In this document: piece by piece, positions 33,478 to 46,291 of the stretch
How the letters are laid out: every line of letters begins with the position of its first letter
Position numbering within the stretch: position 1 is the first letter of the stretch
Assembly (NCBI GenBank): GCA_029449235.1
Contig: JANATG010000012.1
Span: 868,001-932,000, forward strand
DNA from: Linnemannia schmuckeri
Taxonomy: Eukaryota > Mortierellomycota > Mortierellomycetes > Mortierellales > Mortierellaceae
DNA length: 64,000 bases
Reading direction: 5' to 3'
Program-made: the position numbers and the translations under genes
The notes under the pieces: generated by a model
Told to the model about the DNA's origin: nothing
Database searches by the model: none
The model's input: only the letters and a program-made list of their open reading frames with translations

Positions 33478-35229
33478 GTAAAAGCTGCGTGTCGAAGTAT
33501 CTTTGCCGTCCTGAAAAACGTAGTGTAGCGGAGTAGACTGGGCAGAGAAAAATAAGAAAAGAAGAAAAAGATAAAACGGAGAGTAAAGTGCAGGAAAAAA
33601 AGCACAAGGGTGCACGATAAGAAGAAAAGTGCGAAGGAGGTTGTCAAAGGCAGGGGTGTTGTCTGTATGTATGCGTGTATGGATGTTGGTGTGGGCGTTG
33701 GCGAGTGAGTTTAAAAAGAAATAAAAGGGCGAGTATGGACAGGACAGAAGTGGAGAGTTGGAGTTGGATCCAATGGGGGGGGGTAACAAAGAGGGGAGAA
33801 CGAAAGGGTAGAGTGGGAGGTTTGAAGGAGAGTTGAGTGAAAGCAAAGAGAAGAAGAAAATGCAAGTTGAGGCCTTTTTTTCTTTTTTGTCGATGCTCAC
33901 GTATTTTGTCTGTCTTCTCTCGGTCGTTGTTCTCTGTCCTCGACTCTGTCGTACCGATGTACCTTGTTGAAAGGCAGATCAGCAAAGTGTGTGAAGATAG
34001 AGACTAAAAAAGGGCAAGCAGCTCTGCTGAATGATGCTATTTCACAGAGCAATTCAACGGACTAAAAAGAAAAAAAAATGCGATGGGTGATGTATCCCAC
34101 AGATATCCCAGAATGGGTAGATAAGATGCAGATCCAAAGGGTGGCGACGGAGTGAAGAGGGGCGGGTGGCGGGTGGAGAGTGGAGGGTGGGAGGGAAGGG
34201 TTGAGAGTTGTCGTTGTTGGAGAGGGATTAGACTAGTGGAGGCAAGTAAAGTCAACGGGCGAGAGGAAGAAAGGACGACATCAATTATTGGTAGGATGAG
34301 TTCGAAGGCAAGTAATGGCGAAGGGTGGAGTATCAGTCTTCTCGGGAAAGTTGTAGTGTAGAGAGAGGTAAGGGGAAGAAGGGGGCAGTTGAAGAGTGAG
34401 TAAAATAGTGAAGGAGAGCGAGGCAGTAAAAGGAAAGAGTAAAGCGAGGAGCGAATGAAAGAAGGGAGCTCTGCAGCCCAAGGAAGGGTAAGGCAGGGAA
34501 GGGGAGGGAGAGGAAGAGAGAGAAAGAGGGTGAAGAAGGAGGAAAGAAGAAGAAGGAAGAAGAAGAAGCAACAGAAAGAAATAAAAACGCAAGAGATGAG
34601 ACAAGATACGGATAAAGAGAAGAAAAGTTGGGTGATCAATTTGATCAATTGTAATTGAATAAATCATTATCTCCCCTTTGCCCTTCTCTCCCTCTCTCTC
34701 CCTCTCTTGCCCCTCTGTAATTGAGTGACAGTGTTCAGGAACAATCTGTCAGTTTGATCACTCCTCTTTTCCTTTTGCTCTGGGTCCTGGCTGCCGCGAC
34801 TTCCAGCTTTCCGCTCGACTATTTTTACTCTTCTCTCCACAACATCTCTCTTTCTTCCCCAGCAAAACTATAGACACCTTCCATCATTAACAACCACTAG
34901 ACTTTTCATCCCCTTCCTTCATCAACTTCCCATCAACAAGCACCTAAAAAGAAAGAGAAAAGGACGCCAAAAAAAAAAAAATAGGTTCATCATCTGATCT
35001 TTCCTTTGGTTTCACATCACACCTGAGCCTCAAGTCCCATCCACCAACTTGGGCGTTTCCCTCTCTCTTTTCGCACACACACCTTCCCTCCCTTCCTCTG
35101 GCACAGTAGTCTGCAGGGGACAGAAACAACTGTTGACTACCGCCCGACCTGCACCTGGCTCTCAAAACAAACACTTGCATAGCCAGAGAATCATCCTCCC
35201 GACAAGACACACACTTCCACTTCAACAGC
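33478..35229. other. Divergent region between 7-TM and Kv genes
   Basis: 1.75 kb, purine-rich on the plus strand to ~34640 (CT-rich leader of the 7-TM gene) and pyrimidine-rich after 34670 (leader of the Kv gene). It has a G-run near 33777. The long minus-strand frame 34648-34037 encodes only Ser/Leu/Phe/Pro low complexity and is not counted as a gene. Confidence 0.5.
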
Positions 35230-35595
35230 ATGCCAAGGCGACCATTCAAGCGTCTCGAGGATCAGCCCGACGACATCGACACTGGCGTCGACCAAATCGA
35301 AATGACAGAACCAAGCAGCCATCGGCATCACCATAGCCATGCCGAAGCCTCGCCCATCTCGGAACGACCTAGCTCATCCTCCTCCAGGGTGGCATTCGAG
35401 GGTCAGCCCCGCAGGTCGATGCACCAAGTTGATATGGATCTGGAGTGGCCCATGATTGACATTCCTCAGGAGCTCCGCGAGATGCAAGTTGATCAGGATG
35501 ACTCTCACACCCGGTCAAATTCACAGGCGAATGCTATCAGGGTATGTGATTATTTTGGAACGCAAATAGGGACCCTTGAAATAACAGGGAAAAAC

Positions 35596-35639
<44 letters not shown>

Positions 35640-37415
35640 AGGAGCATGTGCCTGCACGGGGACGGTGACAAGTTGATAAAAAATAATTAACTCACACCTT
35701 TCTTTTGTCCATATGTTCACGTTTATTCCGGAAACAGAATCCTTTCAAGCGAAAGCTTTTCTTGCTCCTCGAGGATCCATCATCCAGCCACGCAGCCTTC
35801 GCCCTTAATGTCTGGGTTTCGTTTGCCATTGTTCTCAGCGCCGTGATCACGACAATCGAAACCATCCCTTCTTTCCGATCCACTGACTCCACTATCTGGT
35901 AAATGACCGCTGAAGTTCGCTTTTTCGAGCCTTTTGGACACCCTAACACAAGGATAATCGTACACGGCAATGGTTGATCTGCTGCTAATTCAGTATCCAC
36001 GGACTGAAACCTACTGGACACTCTTAGGTTCGATTTTGAAACTGTTATGGTCGCCTTCTTTACCATTGAGTTTGGAGCTCGTGTTGTATGTCATTCGGAT
36101 TCTGTCAAGCAACTCAAACGGTTTCTTCTTTGTAAGTGCCTCTCGGACAGGGAAGATCGGCGAATAAGGAACCTGGATCACATACTGCAGGAGTACCAGT
36201 TGACTCATTGTGAAAAGTCTGATGTCAGGACTGGAAGTCTTCCATGAACCGTTGATTAACTTAGTTTGTGTATGTCTCTTACTAGCTCCCCTTGCCATCA
36301 TCGATATGCTTTCAATCCTCCCCTACTACATTGAGCTGGCACTGACCCGCGACACAGTAAGAGTGCACTTTTTTCTCTGTCTTGTCGTGATACTGTGGGT
36401 TAACTCTGCAAATATATTAAAGCTGTTCCTTTTTCATTATTGTTATGTCCCTAGACGGTATTCTTCCGTTTCACGATATTGAGGCTGTTTCGACTTCTGA
36501 GAGTCTTCCGCACCTTCAAGTACTCTTCCACAATCATCATGACCATCGAGGTCATGATCGTAGCTATCAAGAGGAGTATGGACGCACTCAGTGCTTTGTT
36601 CTTCTTCCTCATCACCGGTACCATGCTCTTTTCGACCTTGCTCTACTTTGCCGAGAGAGGTAAGTTATTTTCGATTTACCAAAAGTTGCATGACCTTGGT
36701 GTAGATCTTTACTGGCGAGTAACTATCAAGTAAAGACATGCTGACCTTCACCTTCCATGGGACAACTTGTATAGGCGAATGGGACGAGGCGCGCCAAGTG
36801 TTTATTGATGCCAACAACAACCCCAGTACATTCGATAGTATTCCATCAGCATTCTGGTTTGTCATGGTCACGATCACAACTACAGGATATGGAGACATGG
36901 TGCCAACGACGTTCGTTGGCAAGCTGATCTCTTTCCCAGCCATGATGTGTGGAGTGCTCTTGATTACCCTCCCCTCGATCATCATTGGAAGAAACTTTAC
37001 GCTCGTTTGGGAGGCAATGCAACGTTACAAGCGACTTGCTGCTGCCAATGTCCGTGAGACAAGTGCAACCCCTACCGATGGTAAGCACCACTTGAGCAAT
37101 CTGTCTTAGTCTTCAATGCTGCTATTAATTAAATGGAGCAGGCTACTTATATATTGTATTTTTCATACTTTGCTAGATGGTCGTCAAAGTTTTGAAAGTA
37201 GACATTCGTACGACTCTCAGACTGTACGACCAGGATATTCATCTCTAACTGGCAATGGCATGATTCCTGGGCAACAGGAGATGCTCGACCGTATCCAGAC
37301 GATGACACAAGTCTTGAAGCAGAACCAGCAGACCATGGATGCACTTCAGAAGATTTTAGAGAGCCATCACCTAGTACCAAAAAAATCCCCTTTCGAGGAC
37401 TCTGCCGTTCTCTGA
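35230..37415 (+). CDS. Voltage-gated potassium channel (Kv/Shaker type, no T1 domain)
   Basis: Seven exons (35230-35541, 35738-35898, 36028-36131, 36286-36356, 36455-36659, 36775-37080, 37177-37415) give 465 residues. After a ~105-residue His/Ser-rich cytosolic N-terminus come S1 (NVWVSFAIVLSAVITTIET), S2 with FFTIEFGARVV, S3 (PLAIIDMLSILPYYIEL), and S4 (RFTILRLFRLLRVFRTFK), whose basic residues are spaced every third or fourth position. S5 is followed by the pore helix and the filter TITTTGYGD; S6 contains GVLLITLPSIIIG. The C-terminal tail has a heptad-like coiled coil. It should be a plasma or vacuolar membrane channel selective for K+. Intron 1 contains an A40 run. Confidence 0.93.
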
Positions 37416-37761
37416 GCCAGCATAGGCTACTTATTAAACTATCATCAAACATGTTGCAGATCTCCCGCGGCCGTTTTTTCGGGCGAAATGTTTGAGCACG
37501 TACAGGTTGATCACGTTCACATCCAGTCGAGTCGAGAAATTAATGTTGGTTAAAGTGGCTTAGTATGCTTGTTTACAAAAAAAAAAAGAAAGAAAAAAAA
37601 AAGTCATGTAGACAAGCGACAGAGGGAAACAACACGCACAAGTTTGTCGAGCCCTTTCTGTTCTCCCAGCCCACTCTACAACCCTTCTGCATCCCGGTCC
37701 GCCCATCGCATCCTCCTCCTCAGGGTTCAGCCAACTTCAACTTCACATCAACTCTCTCATC
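37416..37761. other. Kv-SURF6 intergenic region
   Basis: 346 bp between genes on the same strand; A-rich patch near 37577-37602 followed by a CT-rich leader. No gene seen. Confidence 0.5.
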
Positions 37762-39686
37762 ATGTCCACCGGCTTTGCATTGGACGGCTTGGAGGTTCGT
37801 CTCTATTTTCATCTCTTTCTAAGCACTTACTTTCAACAAAGAGAAGAAAAAAAAAAGGAACCGAACTCACACGACTATTATACTTTTATCTGCTCCAACC
37901 TTGACCTTGGGGACACGTCCGATGTTTCGTTCATTGGCAAACCATAGGAGAGAATCAAGGCTCACGGTAGCTCTTTTGATTCTTTGCTGAAGACCATCCC
38001 CGCACAATATTACATCACAAAGGAACTCTCCGAGGAGGAACAGGTACTGATACAAGGAGGAGTCAACATTTGGATCACATATCTTCCTGTTAAATAAGTC
38101 TTGGATCGAACCGAAGCCTTGAGCTCTAACGCCTCTTCTCTTAATCCACCTTTTCTTTATTGCAGAACTCAAAATACCAACATAACAAGAAGAGGAACGC
38201 GCCAAAGCAGGAGATCAAGGAGCGCACAAAGAAGGCTAAGAAGGCCAAGGTACGCACATAGATCAATCAATCGGACATGCTTGTTGTTTCCCCTTTTCCT
38301 TTGTTGTTAAGTGATCGACTCTTCTAAGTCAGATTCAATGACAATGTTACTGACAGCGTTTTCTCATTGTTGCAATCTTTCGATCTCCTTTATGTCATCT
38401 AATGTTCAGCTTGATCCTGAGAACAACAAGTCTGTGATGGATATCCAGTCAGCAATGGCAGCCGGCGGCAAGAACAGCGAGGATGAGGGCGAGGAAGACG
38501 AGGAGGACGACGAGGAGGACGCACAGATGCAGGACTCGGATAACGATGACATTGTCGAGGACGACAGCGAAGCACCAGTGATCGCCAAATCATCCACACA
38601 CAACTTTGAGGGCCTGTTGGCTCAGGTTCAGACCGCCGCACAGACACCCGCACAGGCTCCCAAGTCTATCACGGAATTGCGCGCCAAATTAGAGGAGCGT
38701 CTGGCTAAGCTTCGTGGCCGCCGTGGAGCCACTGCCGAGGCCAATGTTGCTGCCAAGCCCACTTCTCGACAGGCTATTCTGGAGGCTCGCTTGAAGAGGA
38801 AAAAGGACAAGAAGGCATCACAAAAGTTGGCCAAGGAGAAGAGAGCCGGTGGTGGATCAGAGGGTCTTATTGTTAAAGAGTCGTCGGACTCTTCCACCGG
38901 TGGTCGGCCTTCTGCTTCGTCCATCAACGATAAGGGAGAGGTTCGCTTCAGCAAGTTTGAGTTTGAAGGTCTTCAGAAAAAGAAGAGAGGTCCCACAGAT
39001 GCCCAAGGCCAACTCAAGATGGTAAAGCACTTTTACCTTTCATTGTTTATTGAAGCTGCAACATACGTGCATGATGGGACTAGTATTAATCAGTGTTCCG
39101 ATTGCAATGCGTTTTTTTGTCCCACCCCACCTTCTAGGTCGAGGCACATAATGAAAAGTTGGCAGCATTACAGGTGGCTGATCCCGAGAAGGCAAACGCT
39201 TTGAAAGAGAAGGACACCTGGCGCAAGGCCTTGCAGCTGGCACAGGGAGAGAAGGTCAAGGACGACGTCAAATTGCTGAAGAAGACAATCAAGCGCGAGG
39301 AGACATTCAAGAAGAAGAGTGCCAAGGAGTGGGGTGAGCGTAAGTCGACCGTCTCCAAGAGCAAGGATCAGAAGCAGAAGAAACGCGAAGAAAACCTCAA
39401 GGCCCGTATCGATGCCGCCAAGAACAAGGGCAAGAAGGAGAAGACTGGCGATAAGGCTAAGGGTGGCAAGGGAGGAGCTTCTAAAGGTGGCAAGAAAGGC
39501 GGTAAACCCAAGGCAGTAAGTTGATTTTGTCTATTTCCGCAAGTTTGGTGGTGTTGTCTATGATTACACTGTTTCTTTCCAACAAGGGTCTAACATTGTG
39601 TTTTGCATCGCTTATTTGTGATTTTATAGCGCGCCGGATTTGAAGGAAACAACGGCAAAAAATCATCTAAACCTACCAAGAAATAA
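37762..39686 (+). CDS. SURF6: Surfeit locus protein 6 / Rrp14-like ribosome biogenesis factor
   Basis: Six exons (37762-37794, 37948-38043, 38166-38249, 38410-39021, 39138-39515, 39630-39686) give 419 residues. The N-terminus contains ERIKAHGSSFDSLLKTIPAQ and a Lys-rich segment. A long acidic Glu/Asp stretch follows. The C-terminal SURF6 domain begins near FSKFEFEGLQKKKRGP and runs through DTWRKALQLAQGEKVKDD, LLKKTIKREETFKKKS and EWGERK, and the protein ends in a Lys/Gly tail. Rrp14/SURF6 is a nucleolar RNA-binding protein needed for 60S and 40S subunit assembly. The basic tail and acidic block are typical of nucleolar proteins. Confidence 0.92.
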
Positions 39687-39808
39687 ACAGCATTGCATAT
39701 TCATATTCACACATAAAAACACTAAAGAACATAAGTATATGAATGATAGCTTTGTTGGTGTTGTATGGATATGCAAAATTTCTACGGGTGAGTGATGTTG
39801 AAAGGGCT

Positions 39809-41012
39809 CTACATGCGGAATCCTTTCTATCAACGTTCGTAAGATACCAACAAGATGGTGTTAGATTCATGGGAATGGTTTGTGACAACAGCTCAAAAGC
39901 ATAGAGGCCTTGTGACTTACTGATGTGATGAGTCCGAGGACAGACTTGGCGCCAAACTCGGCGATTTGCAAGGCTTCGTTAGTGGCCTTGCCGACAGTGG
40001 CGGCATCCTCGAAGCGACGGTCCAAGAACTTTTGTGTGGCCTGATAGTTGGGGGACTTGTCCGTTGTCATGTAGAGCTCTGTTGTGGTGTAGACTCCTGC
40101 GAGGGAAGCGCGCTTCGTGTACCAGTTCATGTCTGCGCTCTTGTCGCCCGCAAGATGCCAAATCTCGTCGACAATCTTGGCGAGGTGGTTTAGGGACATG
40201 GGAACATTCGAGGGTTGGCCCATGATGGCCAATGCCTCATGCCAGCGGTCGATATAAGGCGCAATCATTCCGAGTCTTGTCAATGTTCCCAACTTGATCT
40301 TTTCCTGAGTGCCCAATCTATGCGTCAGTATTGATTGCCATTAGAGAGTGACCATGAATAGTTCATCAAAACGACCTTTCTGTATACTTTGACGTTTCAC
40401 ATATCCTTAAGCGTGTTGTTACCCGTCCATTCTGCCTTCAAGTTCCAGGGGCAGGCGTTCGAGACAGTCCTGCAAAAAGTAGTCAATTAAATCAGCTCCT
40501 CCTTTGGGGAACATGCCGTGGATGATGGTAGGGTATCCCATGGACTCTGCAGCCTTGGCGATCGAGACGGTTGTCCATCCATGCTGAGGTACAAAGGTCA
40601 AAGCCTTCTTCAAAATAGCCTCGGGTGTTGTCTTGGCGTGCGAAGAGGCTGGTTGTTGTTGAGCATCCTGTGGGCTTTGACTACTAAGATAGTTGAGCGT
40701 GATTTTGATCCGTTATTTAGAAAGTAAAGTCAGCCTTTGAAACAAAGAGACCAATTGAAGCATTGGGCCGTTGTTGTCGCATAAGTAAGTTGTCCAGGCA
40801 GGTAAGACCAGATGAGGTGACCTGGCTTTTGTCGTTCAAAGTATGTACCTTGGCTGTGCTGAGTCCTCAGAGCGCCAAGAGGCCGAGGCTGTGAAGGTAC
40901 GGGCTGTTGTTGCTGTTTTGGCCAGAGCAAGAGGAGCCATACGCGCAGTTGCGGGACGCGAGAGAAGCGAGAAGGCTTGGCACGCTATGAGCGTCCTTTG
41001 AATGGCAGCCAT
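39809..41012 (-). CDS. COQ9: Ubiquinone biosynthesis protein COQ9
   Basis: Four exons (41012-40849, 40683-40423, 40317-39921, 39826-39809) give 279 residues. The Arg/Thr/Ser/Ala-rich start (MAAIQRTLIACQAFSLLS) looks like a mitochondrial presequence. The TetR-like fold region reads ILKKALTFVPQHGWTTVSIA, with FPKGGADLIDYFLQ after it, followed by the helical lipid-binding part with WHEALAIMGQPSNVP and DEIWHLAGDKS. COQ9 presents CoQ intermediates to Coq7 on the inner mitochondrial membrane. The last exon is only 6 codons including the stop and is the least certain part; without it the frame would read 16 codons further. It is divergent from SVF1. Confidence 0.9.
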
Positions 41013-41437
41013 TATATGTTGAATGAGATTGGAGTGTTGATGAGTATGTGTGAATAAGAGAGTCCTGTTCCTGTTTCTTGAAGGTTGTCGAGATCCTGTC
41101 TTTCCGTTCCTTGGTTTGCCGGGTATTGAAAACGAGTCGATCCGACATTTGTCGTCCATGTCTTTAAATGGTGATCAGCCGAATAGACTTTTCCGGTGAC
41201 GTTTCTTTTCATTAACGACAGGTATTTCAACTGTGATAGTATCATAGTGGTGGCCAGGGAGTGGCGCGACGTACCGGCCAAAAATTCACCCTGTGAAGTC
41301 AGTCAGTCTCATCCCTTTTCTTTCTTTTCTTTTTTTGTTCTGCATCATCCATTTCTCTATTTTTCGCTCTTCACCCCCAACACTTTCACCCTTTCCGCTT
41401 TTTACACACCCACACTTCCTCTTCCCCAGCTCAAGTC
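41013..41437. promoter_or_regulatory. Divergent COQ9/SVF1 promoter region
   Basis: 425 bp between start codons, with a CT-rich leader (41310-41430) before SVF1. No coding sequence seen. Confidence 0.45.
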
Positions 41438-43037
41438 ATGTGGTCCTCCCGTAGGTTATCCTTACTCTTGTCTTCACCATAGCTACTCCCATCACACGCA
41501 CTCGTTTTTGCTCACTCCTTTATAAGAGAAAGAGAGTCCATCCCACTTTCAGACTATTCTATTCTCTGTGAGCTCATTCCACACACACACAAAAAAGGGA
41601 GCGTGCATCTCAAAAAGAACTGCGCCGATGACGAACAACGTGTGCAAAAGACTGCTCTTGGCCCCAAACTCTCTTGACGGCACTGATACGGATAAGGCAG
41701 GGCGACATCATAATGAAGGAGGAAAGAGTACTGACTGACGCTCCTTCCTCCTTGCTTTTTTATTCGTGCACAAACACACAGTTACCTCCTCCGTCTCCAA
41801 CCTGACTGGTTACGGCGCCCAGCCTGGCGCCCCCAAGCCTGGTGACATCCCCAACGCCGGTGAGGGCGTCAAGTCGGCTGCTTCGCTCTGCAAGGATCGA
41901 AACTACTACTCCGAGTTGAGTACCAAGGACCTCGAGTGGACCATTGCTGCCACTGCCTCGACCGAGACTCAGACCTTCTACTGTATCACCGACCAGGGTA
42001 ACTTTGGTCACGTCCAATTGATCCACTCTAATCTCGGGTACGTTAATATAAAGAAGAAATGAACGAATTGAATGGGTCACAAACGAACGACGCATATTTA
42101 TTACCAATAAGACCGTCCAACTAACGCATTATGAATGCGTTAAACTAGAATTTGGGGCGCTCCTGCTTCGGTCCAGATGACCGCTCGTTTCCGTGGCAAT
42201 GGCATCAGCAAGTTCTTCTCGGTTAACCTGACCAACTTTGCGCTCTCAGCGGACAAGCTGTCGGCCTCGACCAACCTCATGTCTATCACCATGTCACCCG
42301 ACGGCCAAAAGTTCACCATCCAGGTCACCAACCCCCCAGATTTGATTGTCTCGTTGACCTTTGAGCGCACCACCAAGGGCTATAAGATTGGCGAGGGAAA
42401 GAGCTTCTTTGGTGATGGCTATGTTTCCCACAAGTTTTGGCCTTCCTGCAAGGTCTCTGGAATGATGATTGTTGAGGGCAAGGCTCAAGATATGACTGGC
42501 GAGGGTACCTTTGTTCACGCTGTTCAGGGAATGCGTCCTCACTTGGTTGCCTCCAAGTGGAGCTATGTCGATTTCAGAGGCAACAACACCGAGACCAACA
42601 ACAAGGCCAAGCTCTCGTTGATCCAGTTCACCACACCTGAGTACTACGGAAGCTCCACTGTCACCCAGGGATCGCTTGTCTTTGATGGACAGCTTGTCGG
42701 TGTTGCTGTCGACAACAAGACTGAGGCTGTGGCGACCGAGTACGACGAGGAGACTGGCTACAACCCCCCTACCGAGGTCAATTACGTTTGGGAGGGCAAG
42801 GCGATTGAAGGTGGCAAGTCCTTCAAGGCCGTTCTTAACGTCAAGCCCAAGGGATTGTGCCAAAAGGTCGATCTCCTTGCAGAGATCCCCTGGGCGCTTC
42901 GCAAGATTGTGTCAACATTTGTTGCCAAGCCCATTATCTACCAGTGGTACGACGAGGCGTCTGCTGTGGTCACCATTGGCGACGTCGAGCACAAGTTGGC
43001 TGGACACGTCTACCACGAGGCCACCTTCGTCATGTAA
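41438..43037 (+). CDS. SVF1: Svf1-like survival factor (lipocalin-fold lipid carrier)
   Basis: Three exons (41438-41450, 41782-42037, 42149-43037) give 385 residues, the usual length. The first coding exon is only 13 nt (MWSS plus one base). With it the protein starts MWSSLTSSVSNLTG, close to the amphipathic N-terminus of Svf1. The two-domain lipocalin-like body includes ETQTFYCITDQGNFGHVQL, FFGDGYVSHKFWPSC, MRPHLVASKWSYVDF and the closing HKLAGHVYHEATFVM. Svf1 supports survival under oxidative stress and carries ceramides from the ER to the Golgi in yeast. The ATG choice depends on the 331-nt first intron. Confidence 0.88.
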
Positions 43038-43202
43038 TTTTTTTTCCCTTTACACGCTTTCTTCCCACTTCTCTAAACTATTTCATTACAACTCCTAATA
43101 AAAATCTTGACAGTCACGATCCCTTCTTCCTTCTGAGTGAGATTCGAATCTGTCGCTACTTCTTTTACTCCCAAACCAAACAACGACGTTCGCCATTCCA
43201 CC

Positions 43203-46098
43203 ATGACCGCAGCAGACAACAAGTACCCGGAGAGCGTATCAAGGATATGCGGCGAGCTCCAGAACTTGTCGACACAGATGCTCGAGTTACGCAGGACACA
43301 GCCAGGTTTCGCAACTCCGGCAGCAACAGCACCATCAGGGGCACGCGATGACACTGCGATGGATGTTGATCAGGATGAGGTATTGTTTCGCAATAAATTC
43401 CCAGATACCAGAGCTAAAGAAAACAACCGACACACATGCGCTCGCCATGTTTTTGTTTTTATCGTCCAAAGGTGTAGATAGGAAAAAGTCTAAGCGATAT
43501 TTCGACTTTCTGTATTTTCTTCTTACCACAATCATCTATGCAATAGAAACCAGCATTTGTTATCGACCCTACGCTTCAGAGGAAACTGCACGAGGGCGTT
43601 GTAGAAGGACACCGCAACCTTGCTCTCCTAAAGAACTTGAACCGACAGATTCATCAACAGGGGCGCAATCTGCGGAACGAATTGACAGAGCAGAAAATGA
43701 GCGTTGGAAAGGTTGATCTGGGCTTTCAGAACATCAAATATCAGCGCAAATATCTCATGAGCGAGATCGCGCGCTGTCACGACATGGAGTAAGCTCAGCA
43801 ATTGGTTTGTGTTTTTCGAATCATTTGCTGTAAATTGTTAGCACGACTTCTGAACAGGAATATTGACTTAATTCTCAAATTTTTATATAGGACGTTTTAT
43901 CAGGAGGTGCCGTTAGTGGAAATGGACGAGTTCAGGAATATGGCACCAGAGAATCTTGCGAACGCGCCGAACGACCATCAACTTATGCTAAACCGACTCC
44001 AGTTTGAACTCGAAGAGCGGAAGCGATATGATGCAGAGAAGAGGCGACTCTTGGCGGTCAAGGTCCAGCTGACAAAGGCCAACAAGGCTCGCAAAGCCCA
44101 GCTCAACAAGGTTGAGACGCAACTAGAGGCTTATATTCAATCCAGCCAGTCTCTCCAGGATCTTTTCCAGGAACCTGTTGAGCCTATTCGCTCGCATCAC
44201 GATATTCTCAATGCCGATGGAGCAGGATCGGCTTCTAACAATGGCGAGGCCAATGGGGTTAACAAAGCAGGGGGAGCCTTGGGAATCACTGGTGTGACAT
44301 CGCCCATGGTGAGCTCGCCAGCTCACTCTCAGCAGGAACCGATCACAGCCGATGTCGAGTTGGTGGCGCCATTGCGTGTAGGAACAACAGAGTTGTTGAA
44401 GAGGAACGATGTCGCCCAATTATTACCCCAGCCGCTCTATGTGCTCTTCCGTCAGGCTTGCGCATTCTCTGCTATCTTTGGAGATGAGGTTCGCGCCGAG
44501 ATCCAGGGAGATATTGCGGCGGCCCAAGTAGAGGCAAGAGTTCTTGCCACGGCTCAACAGACTGCCGTATTATCTAAGAACAACAACCAGAATGGCATGG
44601 CTCGCGCAGGAGCTGTTGCAGGAGCTTTCAATGTTGATTCACCCATGTTGCAGAAGGACGCTCAGGCAGAGGACGAGGATGTTCGTGAGAAGGAGCGGAG
44701 AAGCTCCGGGTCTGATGTCCTGAACCAGTACGAGAGATTTCCCTTGGACGTTGTCATCAAGATCAAGAAGGATGGTATGTAGTTTCATACTTGTTTTGGA
44801 ATGTCTTTCAATTCTCGAGAATTATGTATTAACTTGTTGCTTTGTGTGATAATTAGCACTGGCTTTTTCGCACACGATTGCACACCTTCGGTTCGGGTAT
44901 CTCATGCGCCTTGGGATTGTGGTGGTCGCGGTGGATTCTGCTCCTGGTATTTTGAAACTGGACCCCTCGCTTCTTTTGCAGGAGCTATTCCCCAAGGACT
45001 ATGGCGAGATCTGCCCCAATCCTGAGGCAGCATTCTTGGGTCTGACGGCCTTTGATACTCTGGTTTCGGGCGATGGAGGTGTGGGCGAACAAGGATCTGA
45101 TCTGCAGTTGGATATCAAAAAGTCAGGAGGATATGCCTACCGCTGGGCACAGGAGCTTTGTGGCCTCGAGTTCCTCGGACCCCTTTCGCAAGGATGGGGA
45201 CCTGTTTCGGGCACGGAGTTGGAGAACTTGGCGGTGGATGATATGGCGTCGTTCTCTCAGGCTGTGCTTTCGGGACATGGAAACAGGAGAGCATTCTTGA
45301 GTCAGGTGGTTCGTATGATTCGGAACCGCCGTAGGGCATGGAAGTCGTTGGAGCGTCAGTTGGAGGATCTGGATCGGGGTGTGATTCCAAGCTTGAAGGG
45401 TAGAGCATTGGAGTTTGCTCTGGGGATGGCTCAGCCCGCAGGTAATGGTCGTCACAAGGTCACGATCTCTAAATGGCAGACGACGGATGGTGCTTCCTCA
45501 AAGGGATCGACCATGTACAAGGTGCAGTTGGTCATGCCAGACCCGCTGATGTCCTCCACGAGGAGCACTGTCACGGCCAAGGTGATTGTTGTTGAGGCTA
45601 ATGTTGAGATTGCGCTTTCGTATGTCGAGCGTGTGCCAAAGTGGGAGTTGAAGCCTGGTCCTGGGTTCCCGAGTACTATGAGGACGACGAGCAGCACTAT
45701 TGGTGGTGTCGACGGCGGCGGCGAGGATAAAGAGTCAGGAGGTATGTTGGTCGATGATGGTGGAGTCGCTTCTAATGCTCCCTCGCCGGCCCCTCCCAAA
45801 GCAAACCAGGACGACGAGGTCAAGGACCGGTCACCGTTCCTAGATTCCTTGATGGTATGTTCACTGCAGTTTCTTCAGGCGACAATTATTGCTGCGTTTT
45901 GAATATGTCAAACAGCAAAATGCTCTACTGTACTAACTTAATAATCAATCCTTCGCATGAATGTAGTACACTGTTAACAATGAGCTTCCAGCCGCGTTGT
46001 ATGGGGCAGAGCCTGGCGAGAGGAATATGTTGCTCTCTGTGCAATTGACGCGAATCGTCACCGACCTGTCGACCGTTCTTGAGACCGTCTCCTACTAA
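43203..46098 (+). CDS. THOC5: THO complex subunit 5
   Basis: Five exons (43203-43379, 43547-43788, 43891-44774, 44857-45854, 45967-46098) give 810 residues. The N-terminal half has the THOC5 pattern: LHEGVVEGHRNLALLKNLNR, NIKYQRKYLMSEIARCHDME, FYQEVPLVEMDEF, then a long coiled coil (about residues 155-225) and QPLYVLFRQACAF. The second half contains YAYRWAQELCGLEFLGPL and the C-terminal helix. THO couples transcription to mRNA export in the nucleus. Gly/Asp/Ser-rich inserts near 240-260 and 700-730 are likely disordered. Confidence 0.88.
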
Positions 46099-46291
46099 TC
46101 ACATCTGGCAGCATGCCTGAGCACTCACAATTAAAAAACGGTTTTCAAACTTATCATTTATGTTGTATATGGAAGATGAACGTGCTTTTGGTTTTTCAGA
46201 TACAAAAAAGGGTCTATAGAAAAAGTATGAAGTGAAAAGACAAAGAAAGGAAAAGGGGAAGGGAGCGAAAGATGAAAGAGACAAAGCGGGA

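Noticed and set aside
34037..34648. 203-codon minus-strand frame
   Set aside because: Low-complexity Ser/Leu/Phe/Pro peptide from a purine-rich stretch; second frame open in parallel.
36086..36131. Earlier donor (GTATGT) in Kv exon 3
   Set aside because: Ending the exon there removes the conserved S2-S3 linker; the GTAAGT at 36132 keeps it and the phase.
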